A DNA stretch of 64,000 nucleotides from Ursus arctos (taxonomy: Eukaryota; Chordata; Mammalia; Carnivora; Ursidae). This document shows positions 14,165-26,705 of this stretch, piece by piece (position 1 is the first letter of the stretch; every line of letters begins with the position of its first letter). A program made the position numbers and the translations under genes. The stretch spans positions 55,188,444 to 55,252,443 of the forward strand of contig NW_026623067.1 in NCBI RefSeq assembly GCF_023065955.2, read 5' to 3'. The notes beneath the pieces are model-generated. The model was not told the DNA's origin, ran no database searches, and saw only the letters and a program-made list of their open reading frames with translations.

Positions 14165-14285
14165 AGCTTTCTGGTAGGCTTTTCATAGACATTTTTCATT
14201 TGATTCTTATATCCACCCTGCAAAGATTGCATTGTTATAATCATTTTCCAGATTAAGAAGCTAAACCTCAAATGATTTTGTAAAT
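14165..14285 (-). repeat. MIR/L2-type fragment, - orientation
   Basis: The segment reading 'cattttccagattaagaagctaaacctca' resembles the reverse complement of the conserved MIR core ('tgaggtttag...ctg'). It is diverged, so family and edges are tentative. Confidence 0.5.
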
Positions 14286-16350
14286 GTTTAAAAAGAAGGG
14301 GACTTCATAGAAAGGGCATTCCCAGGGTTCGGAGCCTACCAGTAGGCAGCTGTGTGGATCTTGTTAAGCAGTCCTTTGTGAAGTTATCAGTAACTGAAGA
14401 AACCAGATAGTTTCAGCTTTTGGGGTGGTCTTTAATTATGTTTGTTTTATCTTTTAAGTTTCATTGGCTGTTACATTCATACAACCACACAACAAATTAT
14501 CTTTGTTTTACATACAACTCACAGCATTTTCTCATGTCTGTTAAATATATTAAAGGTTTGAGTTACAAAAAGACTGATGAGACCATGAAACTAAGACAAA
14601 GTTTTGGGTATATGTATGTGTATGTGGGTTTTTTTGGGAAGAAATAGACCTTGATCAGATTCTCAGAAGTTACATACCATTGATAAATGATTTGCCCTCC
14701 ATGCCTGTTATTTGGGAGAAAGTTACTGTCTGTCTCACATGTTTCCCTGAATTTCAGATTTTCTTCTTTCTGTCTTATAATTATGTCATTTTGATCGAAA
14801 TGGAGTGCAGGCTGGTTATTACCTATTTAAATGCCAGAAAGCTGAGTACGTCCAGCATAAGAATTATCTGTTTTGGCATGTAGATAGTGGCTACTTGAAA
14901 TCCATAACTACAAGAAATCCCAAACTGACTCAAATGAATCTGAAGTCTTAAACCTAAGCCTAAGTTCTGTCAGAGTTAGCAGTAAATGCCATTTTAAAGA
15001 CTGGCTAAATGGCTAAATTCCTTTGAATGTCAAACTTTATTTCTTAGGAAAGTCAGTCACTGCCAAGTTTATAACATAAACATTGTGTTTCTGTTTCCAG
15101 AATTCCAAGGGCAAGGAGGGTGGGTGAGGGCACGTGAAAGGCACAGGTGAATTTTATTTCTGGGTGTTTAAAAGGACAATGTGACATTGCACAGAGATAG
15201 TCTCAAAGGCGATGAGTGCTGGCAAAACCTCTTAGATGCTTTTATTTTTGCTTATGTTTTTTTTCCCTTGAAACATTTGAAAGTTTCCTCATTTAAGAAG
15301 GTCTCTGCCTGATGGTCCTGACACAGCCTCTTGAGGCTTCCCACTAGAGTCCCTAAGAAGGTAGAGAAAAACACTTTATATTCTCAAGAGTTATAAAAAT
15401 GAGAACTAGCAGGGAAAATGTCTACAGTAAACTAAACGGAACCAGGTTTAAAAACATAGGCAGAGTAAGTTCTGACCACCTATAAATAGAGAGGCAGAGT
15501 CCTGTCCTCCGCAACTCTCTGCCCGTAATTCAGAAAGAGCCTAGGCAGCTATCCCCAGAATGCCCTTCCCTTCCTCTTTCTAATCTCCCCCAGTGGTGCT
15601 TTTTTATTCAGTGGAAGATCCTAACTCAGAAAATAACCGGGCAAGGCTGGGGTGGTAGGACAGGGGCTGTTCCTGTTCATGTCCTGAGAATCTTCCCCCA
15701 CAAAAGTAAAGCGTTGGAGGTGGGGAAGGGTTAGAAGGACCTCCGTTCGGACTGAGGGTCTGAGTACTGATGGAGTTCTCCATCATTCACAGACTCAGAA
15801 AGCCAGCCAGTGAAGGTAGAAGAAGGTTTTCTTTCAGGCTAGCGAAACTACATTGGAATGAAAACTGCACTTGGGAGTTGGGCTGAGAACTGTTCATCCT
15901 AACTGGCCACCCAACTGTACGTCTGAAGCCAGCACCCGACGGATCAGGGGCAGCTCAGAGCGAACGCCAGGTCTGGGTCGATTTCTGGGTCGACAGTGAT
16001 CACTGATCAGGAAAAGTACAGCTGAGCCCGCTGAGCAGTGTTGCTCCGTAAAGGGAAAGGGGGATCAAATAGAAGATCTGAAGAAAGAGCAGACCTCCAC
16101 CAACGATTTCTTCAAAATGACATGGCCCTAATGAAAGCAGGGCAGAAAGTAGTTAAATGTTTATGAGTTGAAAAAAAATGATAGGATGGGATGAAATGGG
16201 AGTGAAAGCATTAAAAAAAAGAGTGTAAAGAAATTAAAATTTCAGTAGTACCTTCAAATCCATATGAGAGACAGTAAGGAGTAGAATTAATGCAGCTGAA
16301 AATAAAATTAGTGTTGTGAACAAGAAATGTAGATGAGACTCTTCCAGAAA

Positions 16351-16401
16351 GCAAAGAAAAAGAAAAGTGAGGGAGCAAGACGATAGATCCGTGGACCGAA
16401 G
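16351..16401 (+). repeat. 51-bp direct repeat, copy 1
   Basis: Begins gcaaagaaaaagaaaagtga and ends gatccgtggaccgaag. It matches 16758-16808 at 50 of 51 positions (T in 'cgatagatc' here, A in the other copy). Flanking sequence is unrelated beyond a few bases on the 5' side. It does not look like any common SINE or LINE. Confidence 0.9.
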
Positions 16402-16757
16402 ATCTAACATGAGAATTTTAAGTGCTGATAAATAGGAAATCATATCAAGTGAAAGAGAGCAACATCATAAAAATAACCTTGCATGCCTGTGTGCACATTT
16501 GAACGTGTCCTCCACCTCATTCATAGGAAATCAATGGAAAGCCACCTCTAGATGCATGTTGGCCAAAAAAAGTTTTTAAGTATAAAAATATCATTAAAGC
16601 ATCGAGTCACAATACCTGTTTAAGTATCAAGGAACACAATTCAGGCTTCCTTCTCCTTTATAGATGTAAATGCCATAAGATACTAGTAGAGTTTTGAGGG
16701 AAAAAAATGGTGACTTGAGAACTTCGGGTCTGGCTTTCTTATATTTCACACGGAAAG

Positions 16758-16808
16758 GCAAAGAAAAAGAAAAGTGAGGGAGCAAGACGAAAGATCCGTG
16801 GACCGAAG
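16758..16808 (+). repeat. 51-bp direct repeat, copy 2
   Basis: Second copy, offset by 407 bp in the same orientation, with one mismatch. The 5' flanks are both 'gaaag' with a one-base indel; the 3' flanks diverge at once. Confidence 0.9.
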
Positions 16809-17164
16809 TGTCAGGAGACACTCTTATATCAGCAGGGGCTCAGAAAGCTACATTAAACTTCCCATGTCACATGGCAAAACTTAAACATTGCTTTTCATTT
16901 AAACTTTGTGATGAGAAAGGCAGAAGTTGATTACTTTGAAGAATAAGTACCCGAAGAATAAAACTAAGGTGTGTATTTTCCAAACACCTAAAAATAAAAT
17001 GCATCTTCTAAAACACAGACTACAGAGAAAGCGTGACAGTATTATGGACATGGGGAAGATCCTTACCTTATATGAAAATTTTTACAGAAGTACATACATA
17101 AACATCCATGTGTATGTGTGTATCTGTACACAAGTATTGAAGTGTAGATTTGTACCTACCTATG

Positions 17165-17375
17165 TTTGTGTTCAATAAATGCTAGTTCTGTGTCAGGTGC
17201 AGTGCTGACATTGTACCACGTTAACTTGTTACTTTTCGTAAGAATTCTATGTCATTGGCCTTATTATTTTCCTGTTGGAAAAGAAGTTAAAGTTCAGTTA
17301 AATGATAGCCCAGGCTCACACAGCTAGTGGGGGAGTTGGGGTTTGGCCCCAGACCATCTGCCTGTCCCCCCAGCG
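17165..17375 (-). repeat. MIR SINE, - orientation
   Basis: Runs in reverse-MIR order: 'caataaatgctagttctgtgtcaggtg', then 'ctcacacagctagtggggga', then a 'gtttggccccagac' segment. Ancient copy with approximate edges. Confidence 0.75.
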
Positions 17376-19234
17376 TGGTTAAGTATTTGTGCTGTACAGC
17401 GAATGGGCCTCGGGCAGGAGTGTCCGTGCCCTGTGACAACGCGATATTCCTGGACACAGCCCATCGGCTGGGAGGGCACCCCTGAGACAAAGGCAGATGA
17501 TCCCCTGGCTTGCCAGTGACCTGTGACGTGGCCTGATATTAGGCAGTGAGTTAAACAACAAGGTTTTTCGACTTTCAGGAAATAGACCCAAGAAAAATTG
17601 TGTGAGTTACTCTCCTTTTCAGCAGAAGGACCTCATCAGAACAATAGGCTGGGATGAGGTGATTGAAAGTCGTGTTGGAATCTCTGGGGCATAAATGATT
17701 AAAATACTAACCTTCAAGTTAGCACTCACTGGACTAGCGCTTCTCAAAATGTTATATACCTATAGATGTGACGTTATATCTTTAGAAGGTGGCATAACAT
17801 CTGAATATGTAAAATAGCATTCATCCATAATGTATATAAACATGTCTGATAGCACAGTATATAAAGCAATATAGACAAGTCATTGTTGATTTAGTGATGC
17901 AAGTGTACCTTTGTAATTGAGTCTGCTAATTTCACTAAAATCAGCTTTAAAGGATTGAAATCTAGTTGTAGCTTGCTACTCCACTAGCCATCAGATGCTT
18001 GTAGTTACTTGTACGGTTATATTGTAACTGTCATTTGTGGTCTAATCTTCCCCAGAAGGGAAACTTGAGAAACCCAGTCAGCTTTAACATTTAGAGGAAG
18101 TTTAAACATTGGAGCATAAAATTCACAGTTGTTTAGGTTGAAACTCCCATTTCCTGTCAGACCATATCTATCCAGCTCTTATGTGATTGGAATCGCCTAA
18201 CTGTGGCCTGCACTCAGGACAAGTTTCACAAGATGCACCCAGTGTTTACTCTTGTTGTCTTTGCCGGCTTCCGGAGTCTGTGCAGCAGACCCTGAGCCCT
18301 CCGCCTCTCTGGTGGCAGTGCGGTCAAATAAGGGAATTTGTCTAATCGCGTAACTATTTTATTCCCTTAACTGCTTTTGGTGAATTCCAGCCTAGCTGTT
18401 ACATCCTTTTAGTATTTAGTATTTTGAGTATTCTTTACCTATAAGGGTGAAAAAAATTTTTTTTTGGTGGGGAAGGGTAGTGTTACAGTCTGGCTATGAG
18501 ACTAGTTGCCTTTCGTATACTCTGAAAGAGAAAGATGGGGACAGTTTTACAATGATCTTTTTTCCCAGAATACAAAACCATTGTCCCTGCCACCTCTCAG
18601 GCAACCCCCACACAATCTGTTTTCTAAAACACATTTGAAATACAACTGAAGCTTTTGCTTAAGAATCTTTTGATTCAATGAGTCGCTAAGGGACCATCTT
18701 TTGCCCCCATCAGATGCTATGTGGAGTTCACATTCTGAATTGTTTAGAATTCTCTAGCCTAGCAAATGTAGTTAGTAATCTCCAAATTATGTTATCTCAC
18801 ATTTAATGTATAATTTGCCAGGAGAAGGAAATGAAAAAGGCCAGGAGTTAATAGTTCTAGTAATTGAAGCTTAAAATGAAGGCAAAAATGCTTTGCTTAC
18901 AGGAGTTGCAAAGAAGAGACCATGACTGATTGGTTTAGCCTTTTCCCCAAAATCCATCTCGCAGAGTTGATATTTTATGTTTCAGGCAAAGGCACTGTAG
19001 GCTCTGATTAATTTCGTTACCTTATTCTGGACCTTTCACTTTTAGGCATGTCACTGAATGATTACATGAATTTTTTATTTGCTGAAAAGGTTGTCTGCAT
19101 TTTTTTTTATATTACCCTTTTTTAGTTCATTGCATCTGGTTGCTACCTTTTTCTTTTCTTAAATATGTGTAGGATGAAGTATTTTACATCTGGGATGAAA
19201 AGTTGGAGACGTTTTCCTTATGATTCTTAAGGTT

Positions 19235-19440
19235 TGCTTGGCACGCATTGAGCGTTTGCTTTGTACCGGCCATGGTGATGTGTGCCCTGCCTGCATCATC
19301 TCACTCATTGCTGTTTTTAGGTTGAGGCTTAGACCGAGAAACCTGCCCAGAAGCAGATACTAGTAAAAGGTCGAGAGCTGGGATTTGCATGCAGACTCTG
19401 ACTTCAGGGTGTGTGCTTTCCAGCATCGTCCTGTGTCCCA
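19235..19440 (-). repeat. MIR SINE, - orientation
   Basis: Contains 'cattgagcgtttgctttgtacc', then 'gttgaggcttagaccgagaaac', then 'gctgggatttgcatgcagac', the reverse-complement order of MIR. Diverged. Confidence 0.65.
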
Positions 19441-22400
19441 CCCTCAAACTGAAATGGAGAAGAAAAGGAACCTCTAGCAGTATGAACTTCCCCAGAGGTC
19501 ATGTCATATTAGACCAATCACTGATGCTGGAGGCAAATATTAAGTAAGTATTAGGAAGAAGGGGTCTTATACGTCGTAGACTTTTAAATAGAGTCTCACA
19601 TCTCTGTAGTCTTTGGCCATATTCAGTTACCCTCATACTAACTTAAAAATCTTAAAGATCTAGGTATTAAAAATGCTTGATTGGCCAGTGTCTTGTTTCT
19701 GTCAAGATCATGTCCTTGAACCATACATCAAACCAGAGACTTAGATGAGACACTTTGTACCAAATCATCATCTTTAGAAGTTTTCTTAACAATAAAGAGG
19801 GAAGACTGTATGAAATGCCCTAAGTGAAAGCGATGACCTTCCTTCCCTCCAGGTGAAAGTATTGCTCTATTAGAACATTATCAGTGTTTGAACCTAGAGT
19901 TGGACTCGTTTATAGCAATTACAATCTAGAAGAATGTCTGTGCTTTAATTGGGTGGTTTCGTAAAAGTTTAATCTTAGAGAGGAGATCAGCCCCGACGGA
20001 GAGGCTGGCTGTGGATCAGACATCTGAACGTCTCCGTGTGACCCCACGTTGCGTCCTGCTCAGAGAGCAGAGCAGTCACTCTTCAGTTCCTGTCACACTA
20101 ATGAGGGATGAAGGCAGAAGAAAAGTCCTTGACGCTAGGAGATTCCCTTAAACCATCAAGATAGGTTTAAGGCAGCGGGATATCCAGAAAGAGAGGTCTT
20201 CCACACGTAGACAAGCATGCAGATGCTCTCCCGGGCCTGACCCGGGACATAGAGGTAAACCATATTGCAGTAGTTGATACTAAGACAAGTAATTCCACCC
20301 CTCTTTGGAGTCGGGTATCCTCTGTATTCATGTTTGGGAAAATGCACTGCTGTGAAATGGGAGGTCTGCCGGGCCGATGGGGTAGCCTAGGGTTAGCCCG
20401 AGGCTGAGCTGTGGCCAAGGATTTCTCAATCCTTGAGGCCTTGAGGCCTCCTCCTCAAGCTGGCCATTTTTCAGACTCAACCCTCAGTTTCTGGGTAAGT
20501 TGGAGTGTGTCTATAGGGAAAGCCCCTGGTTTGGGATTAGTCAAGCTTGCCAGAGAAGAATGGATCTAAGCACTAATAAAATTTGCTGACCCCCGTCTCA
20601 GAGGTTAACATTTTCATTTATGTTTTACATGACTCATTTTAAATTACAGTGCTCTACAGATACAGAAAGAAGCCTTCCTCTTCCCACCCTCCCCCAGACA
20701 CCACATAATGGAAAAAGCAAGAATTTTCTGCATAAGCATGGCTTTATTTTTATTTTTTTTTTTTTTTAAACAAAAAGCCAGTCTCTGATGGGACTTTTTT
20801 CCTGCCAGAATTCCCACTGGTCCACTGTCGCAATTTTTACAAAAGGCCGTGATGAAAGAGGAAGGCTCATTTGAGGCCTTTGCAAGCTCTGTGTTATGTG
20901 AAACATGCTTGTGTTTCTGTTCTTGGTTATCAGAAGAGGTTATTTTTGAACCTCTCATAGGCATGTAAAACCTGGGCTCTCTAACTGTTAAAGTATAATT
21001 TTGATCAAGAAAAGATTTGTTTGCTGCTATGATGAGACACATAAAACTTTGAAAGGTTTTGATGTTGTGTTTCCTGTTTAAGAAAAAAAAAGTGTCCTCT
21101 CTTACGAGCTCTGACTAGATGAGAGGATTTTCCTCAGAGAAAATTCATCTCTGGGAAGAACCATCTATGTGAAGGTCATAACCTAGAACATTTTTGAAGG
21201 GAAGTTCCAGTGAATTAAAAGAGGGTGGAGTTAGGAAGCTCCAAGTTCTGTTCCACCACAGCTATAGCTGAAAAAACCCATTTCTGCCTGGATCCTGGGC
21301 AGTCCCGTAGTTGGTCGCAGGTTTTTCTGCAGAAGTCGCTGATGTCCCTTCCCTCCCAGTGGAGGAGAGCGGTATCCTGGCCCCCACTGGGAGTTTGTAT
21401 CAATAGGCCTACCTTTCTTTCCTCCTCAGAATGTTCACAGAGGAAAATCCACATAAACCAGCTGTGACAGACACACACATCCAGTGGCAGCCTTTCTCTG
21501 GCTGTAGAGGCGGTTCGGTTTGTTAGACAGACGGAGGCTGCGTGAGGACTGGCTCCCAGCCCAGCGCTTGAAGCATAAAGCAAGTGCTCAGTTAACTTTG
21601 GTGGCTCTGGGCAGAAATGGGAGTTGGCTTTGGGATTCGGATTCTGAATAATCTTCCGTTAAACAGTCACGTGGACCAGAGTGACAAGGGACTATCTAAT
21701 TGAGACTACATAAAATGGTTCCTTACCCTTCATGGACAATTGAGAAACTTCAGTTTCCTCTCTTCCTCTTGTTTACTTCCTGCCCTTCTAAAATCAAGCA
21801 TTAGGTATTCTGGTCTCTTACAATGAGAAGATTAAACAGCTGTAGTTTAAATTAAAGCATTAATTTGGAGTGTTCTGTAGCTGCATTTATTATATCTTGA
21901 CTGAGATTACATGCCCGCGGATTGGACAGAGGCGTAGAAGCCACAATATGGCTTATCAGGAGCAAACCCAAGTTCTCTGAATCACTGATCCTTGTTGATC
22001 TTTTATTTATACATAAAAGCCCTTTAAATTAAAATAATTTGACTTGATTTTTTTTTTCTTCTAGTTAGGTACAAGAAAAACAAAAGAATCTGAACATGAA
22101 ACACAGTTGTGAGGAGTGTGTTTATTTGCATGGGTGCAGGACTGAGTGGTGGAAAATTCTGTTCTTCCACTCAGCGGGACTTAGCAGCATGTGTTGAAAG
22201 TTTCTTACCTAAATGGGTCTTAATTAAAGACTTTAGGATGTACTGCTTTTAATTAGATCATTAAGCTCACTCAGTGGTCCTTGTGAAAACTTGTCTTCTA
22301 ACTGCATATTGTATATCAAGTAAGTTAAATTTCATGGTACGATGAAGAGTATTTGCTGTAACCATAATTGTAGCTCATGCTGAATGTATTAATGCTGCCA

Positions 22401-25086
22401 TTCATTGAATAGTTGACTGGTCAGATCCATGGTAATTTTAAGTTTTCTCCCTTTGTTTTCTAATAGTCACTGTAAGACAGTGTAGGCTTTCGAAAACTGA
22501 ACTTCTTTGCACTTGGATCTCATGTGGCAGTCATTGGGACTAGAGGTAGGAAATAATAGCTTCAACTGAACATCACCTAAACTTCTGTAATATTTTATTG
22601 AATAACACTGCCCATGGGCTTTATAGACCCTTCCTACAGAAGTCCAAAGGAGTCAACCTCCCTGCATCCCTTTGGTGACCCAAGGAATTATTTTCGTTAT
22701 TTAAGGGACAGACAAGGGACCAAGGGACTCAGAGTTAATTGCCAGATTAAATCAGGCATCCAAGTCACTCTGCTTCGGGTTGGTTCTCTGAGACTCAGCT
22801 GCCGTCTTCAAAAGGAAAAGATACATTTCAGCATCCTAAATGAACATAGTGCACAGTGTGTGATGGGTCTTGCTAACTTTTCCCCCTCTCTTCAAAAGAG
22901 CCTCCTGGTTTGAGGAAGATTTTGAAATACTTTTGGACATGAGCAAATTCTTACTGTATTTCATTATTATTTATTGCACTGTAAATGGATGTATTTAACA
23001 GTCGTTGCACCTTTTGGGAAGTTGAGGAATTCTGATAAATGTGCTTTCATTCTTTGTTGATTCCAAGCTGGTTGAGTTTCGAATATGCTAAGTTTGGGGG
23101 TTTGAGGGCATTTGGAAGCTGTATGGGAGATGGGGTTTGTTACTGATGCAGGCGCCAAAGCAACCATTGCACTTTTGTTCAGTGGCCTCCTTCAATTGTT
23201 CTCACTTATGGTGGAACACTTGTGAACAGGCTGGGCTTTGAACAATGCCCTTGTCCGACCGTTAGTCCTAATTACTGTGACTAATTTACTGTGCATCCTA
23301 AAGACAGTAGCCTACTTCACTTTGGTTTTCTCATCTGTGAAATAGAATTTAATGGCACTCTACCATGCTGAGGATGAGGCATCATGGTCACAACCAAGCT
23401 CCTAGAAAGGTACTTAGAGTATTAACAACCAAGTATCTGGTGGAAACCAACAGCTCGTTGATACCATTCAAAAATTTTAAAAACATGTTTGGCGCGCACA
23501 CCAAAGTAGTTCTTACTTAATTGATATGTTTGTTCAGCCACAGGAAATAAAGACCTAGAGCTGATTTAAACGTCTGAAAATTGTATGCAACGGTGTTTTA
23601 TGGCGAATAGTAATGAATTCTTTTATGTTTTCTTACCGGCTCTCCCAAGAAGAAATTAGGTTAATTAAATTACGGAAGTTAGCACTGGCAGTGACATTGA
23701 CCCATTTTCTGAGACACATTCTTGAATCTTGTCTTCACTTCCAATGAAAGGGGCAGTGAATTTGCCAAACACCTGTGTACATGTTGTCCTCCAGCAAAAG
23801 ACCACTGGCATCGTGCTTTGTTTCTTAAGATAGTGTCTTCATTTGCACTTAGGACGTCCTGTCCCCTGGAAGATGTGGTCTGGTCAACTCCTGTATTCTT
23901 TTTACATTGTGTGTCTTCATTCCCTGTACCATTTGGTGGGGAGCCATTCCGCAGCCTTTAACATGGCATTTGGGTATGATCTATACTTACTCTCTGCTTT
24001 CCTCTGTAGTAATAACACCATCAGAGCCATGCCAAGGAAAAAGACTCATTTTGCTTCGTCCGTTGGGTGTATTTCTTATTGAAGAGATTGTCAGGTCTTT
24101 TTTCTTCTTTTTTCTTACAAAGGCAAAATTACAGTAACTTAATAAATCACGACTATTTAGATTTTATGATTAATAATCACTATTCCAATAGGTCATTAGT
24201 AAAAGACATTCTGAGTCTTGACAGGAGGGAGGAAAAACAATCTTTCTAAACTGTTTTGCTTAAACAGTCTTAGCAATAAAGATTGCCACCTATTGGTTAA
24301 AAAAAGAAGTAAAACTGAAAGATGTTTGCCAAATCAAAACAATTATTTTGATGGTTCTCCTAGCTGCGGTGTTTGAAAATGTGTAATTGATGAGGAACCG
24401 TTATTCTGTGCTTTCACTTTTTTGTCACCAGTCTCATGAAATCGTAGTAGGTATTTGAAAGAGAGGAGGTGTGTTGCTCCCATGGTTCCTTTTAAAAGCA
24501 TATTTTTGAGACTGTCAGAATTCTGTTTTAATGGAATATTAAATGGATAAATGCATTTTTAATTAGGCAAATGTTGGAGGCTTGATTTTGAAAACATTTT
24601 CTAACTTTACTATTAGTTTGGGCTTTCCTTCACTCCCAGCTTTGAAATCCAGCATTTCCTGTGCAGCGAAAATGGGATGGGCTTGGTGACATTGGCCTCT
24701 GTGCCTCTTGATTCCAGAATCTGTGTTTCCAGATCATGAGCACTATACAGAGAGCACTGCCCTGAGTGATGTCATTTCCCCATAATCATTGAACATCAAG
24801 GTACACTGATAATCCAAAAAAAGAGAAAAAAAATGCATTGTTTTTGTCAAAAAGTCTCAAGTGGCTACAAACTTGGAAAATGTTTTTCATAATAATTCTT
24901 TCCACAATGTTAGGATGGTTACATAAATTCAGTTAAGAGTGCTTGGATTTAAATATAAAACAGTGGTGTAGCGATTTTTTTTATTATTAATGCTATATCA
25001 TCTTAAATCCACCTCTCCTTCATGTCCCCAATATCTAAACACCTTTCAAATCTTGAGAATATAAACCTACAGATTAGTGTTTTGTC

Positions 25087-25090
<4 letters not shown>

Positions 25091-25123
<33 letters not shown>
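25091..25123 (+). repeat. (TG)16 microsatellite
   Basis: Sixteen TG units, followed by tatacacaa and a second short TG run (25132-25141). Likely polymorphic; alternating purine-pyrimidine sequence can adopt Z-DNA. Confidence 0.97.
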
Positions 25124-25126
<3 letters not shown>

Positions 25127-26559
25127 CACAATGTGTGTGTGTATAGTGTTGGTATATATCCTAAGAAACTTAGAAATAAAGCCACCACTCTTCCTATATT
25201 GTGTCCTTGTATTTCGCTCTCAGGTCTGTTCATATTTATAATTTTAAGCCGTTTGATGTTAGGTACTTCCCGAGTAATTATTTGATACCCTTGGTGGCAT
25301 TACATATTCAGTTAATTGTTTGGGCAAACATTCCTTACTCCACTTTGCATTGGGAACTTAGTACTGGGAAATTGGGAGAACCATATGTTATTTGGTTTAA
25401 TTTTTATATAGTACACCTATATATGTGTGAGAAATATATATAAACTGTTATAAAGCAACATATTGGTGAATTTAAATGAGTAGTGTCAATAAAAGCAAAA
25501 ACCAAACTGAAGACTGTTTGGAGTGAGTCCATAATAAATCAAGAAATGTTTCCTGAAGAAAGTAAAATATATTTCTATTTTCCAGCAGCTTCCTGTGGAT
25601 GTCAGCAGTAGGCTCATAACCTGGTGTTGCTGTCCGATTTGAAAAGTTGAGGGTGAGGATAGCTCTGTGAACACTGTCAGGGAATTTAAGACATGAACAT
25701 TTTATGTAGGAAAGTCAGAGTGCATTGTTATAATCAGTCTGTGTAATTTCCTTCTGTAAAGACCTGCCCATTTACCAGTAATGATACGTTCTTTTTCTTC
25801 TATTTTTGTCCCTTCCTTTAGGAAAAGGAATATATGCTTACTCATTATTTAAAATTCATAGTCATTTTCCTGTTCTGGTTGGTTTTATTCTTAACATTAA
25901 TGAAGCGTAGAATTTAGGTACGTGTGAAACTTTGATCTCTCTTCAGTTTTTGCCTTTTTTCAGCTATCCATTTTGTATCCCCTTTCAAGTTCTCCTCTTT
26001 CAACCTCCACGTGTGTGTAGTGGTATCTCTTCTTGGTCTTTTTATAGTGTGTTTCCATAAAAGCAGATACACTGGGCTTTTTAATGCTGCCCAGATTATC
26101 TACTCTAGCGCTTAAGTGGTCTTGTCACAGGATCCTGTGCTTAAACACATGTGATCAAACGATTTAAATTCAAATGTGGTGTTCTAGAATATTGTATTGG
26201 GCAGTTGGACTTTGTAAGGAAACCGTTTCTTTCTCCAGTTGACATTGGCGAGTTCGACAGGCCACTGCAGGGTACTGCTGGCCTGTATAGCTCCCACGGC
26301 TGTGCTCCGCCATCATGATTGAACCTCCCCTAAAGCTGCATTTTAATAGGTGTTTATAGGCAGCACTTACCAGTGTTTCAAGTACTCTGTGAATGGGAAC
26401 TGCTGGAAAAAAAGGTTAACACGGATATTTCTCAGTCGGACCACTATTATTTGAACATTGCACACAGAAGGCAGATGATGGACTATCTGCTGAGTAAATG
26501 CCTAAATGGCTGAATATCCATGTCATGCCAGTGACCTTAAGTTGTTTCCCTGGAGATCT

Positions 26560-26705
26560 GGAGGTGATTTCCTTGGGCACCCCAGTTCACCGTCATTTAT
26601 TACGTGCTTACTGTATGCCAAGCACTGGGCTGGATACTGGGATCACCATCCTAAATAAGGTATCTTCAGCGCTTCCTGTGAAACTCAAAACCTGGTGGAG
26701 GGAAG
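26560..26705 (+). repeat. L2/MIR-family fragment
   Basis: Contains 'tttattacgtgcttactgtatgccaagcactggg' style sequence (split here only for description), typical of the widespread ancient 'bodies' of MIR/L2 elements. Family and edges are tentative. Confidence 0.45.

Noticed and set aside
20431..20457. Local ccttgaggc tandem repeat with palindromic look
   Set aside because: Two short units only; no function suggested.
22614..22913. 99-codon plus-strand open frame in intron 2
   Set aside because: No known family, and no start context, splice sites or poly-A context to support a gene.
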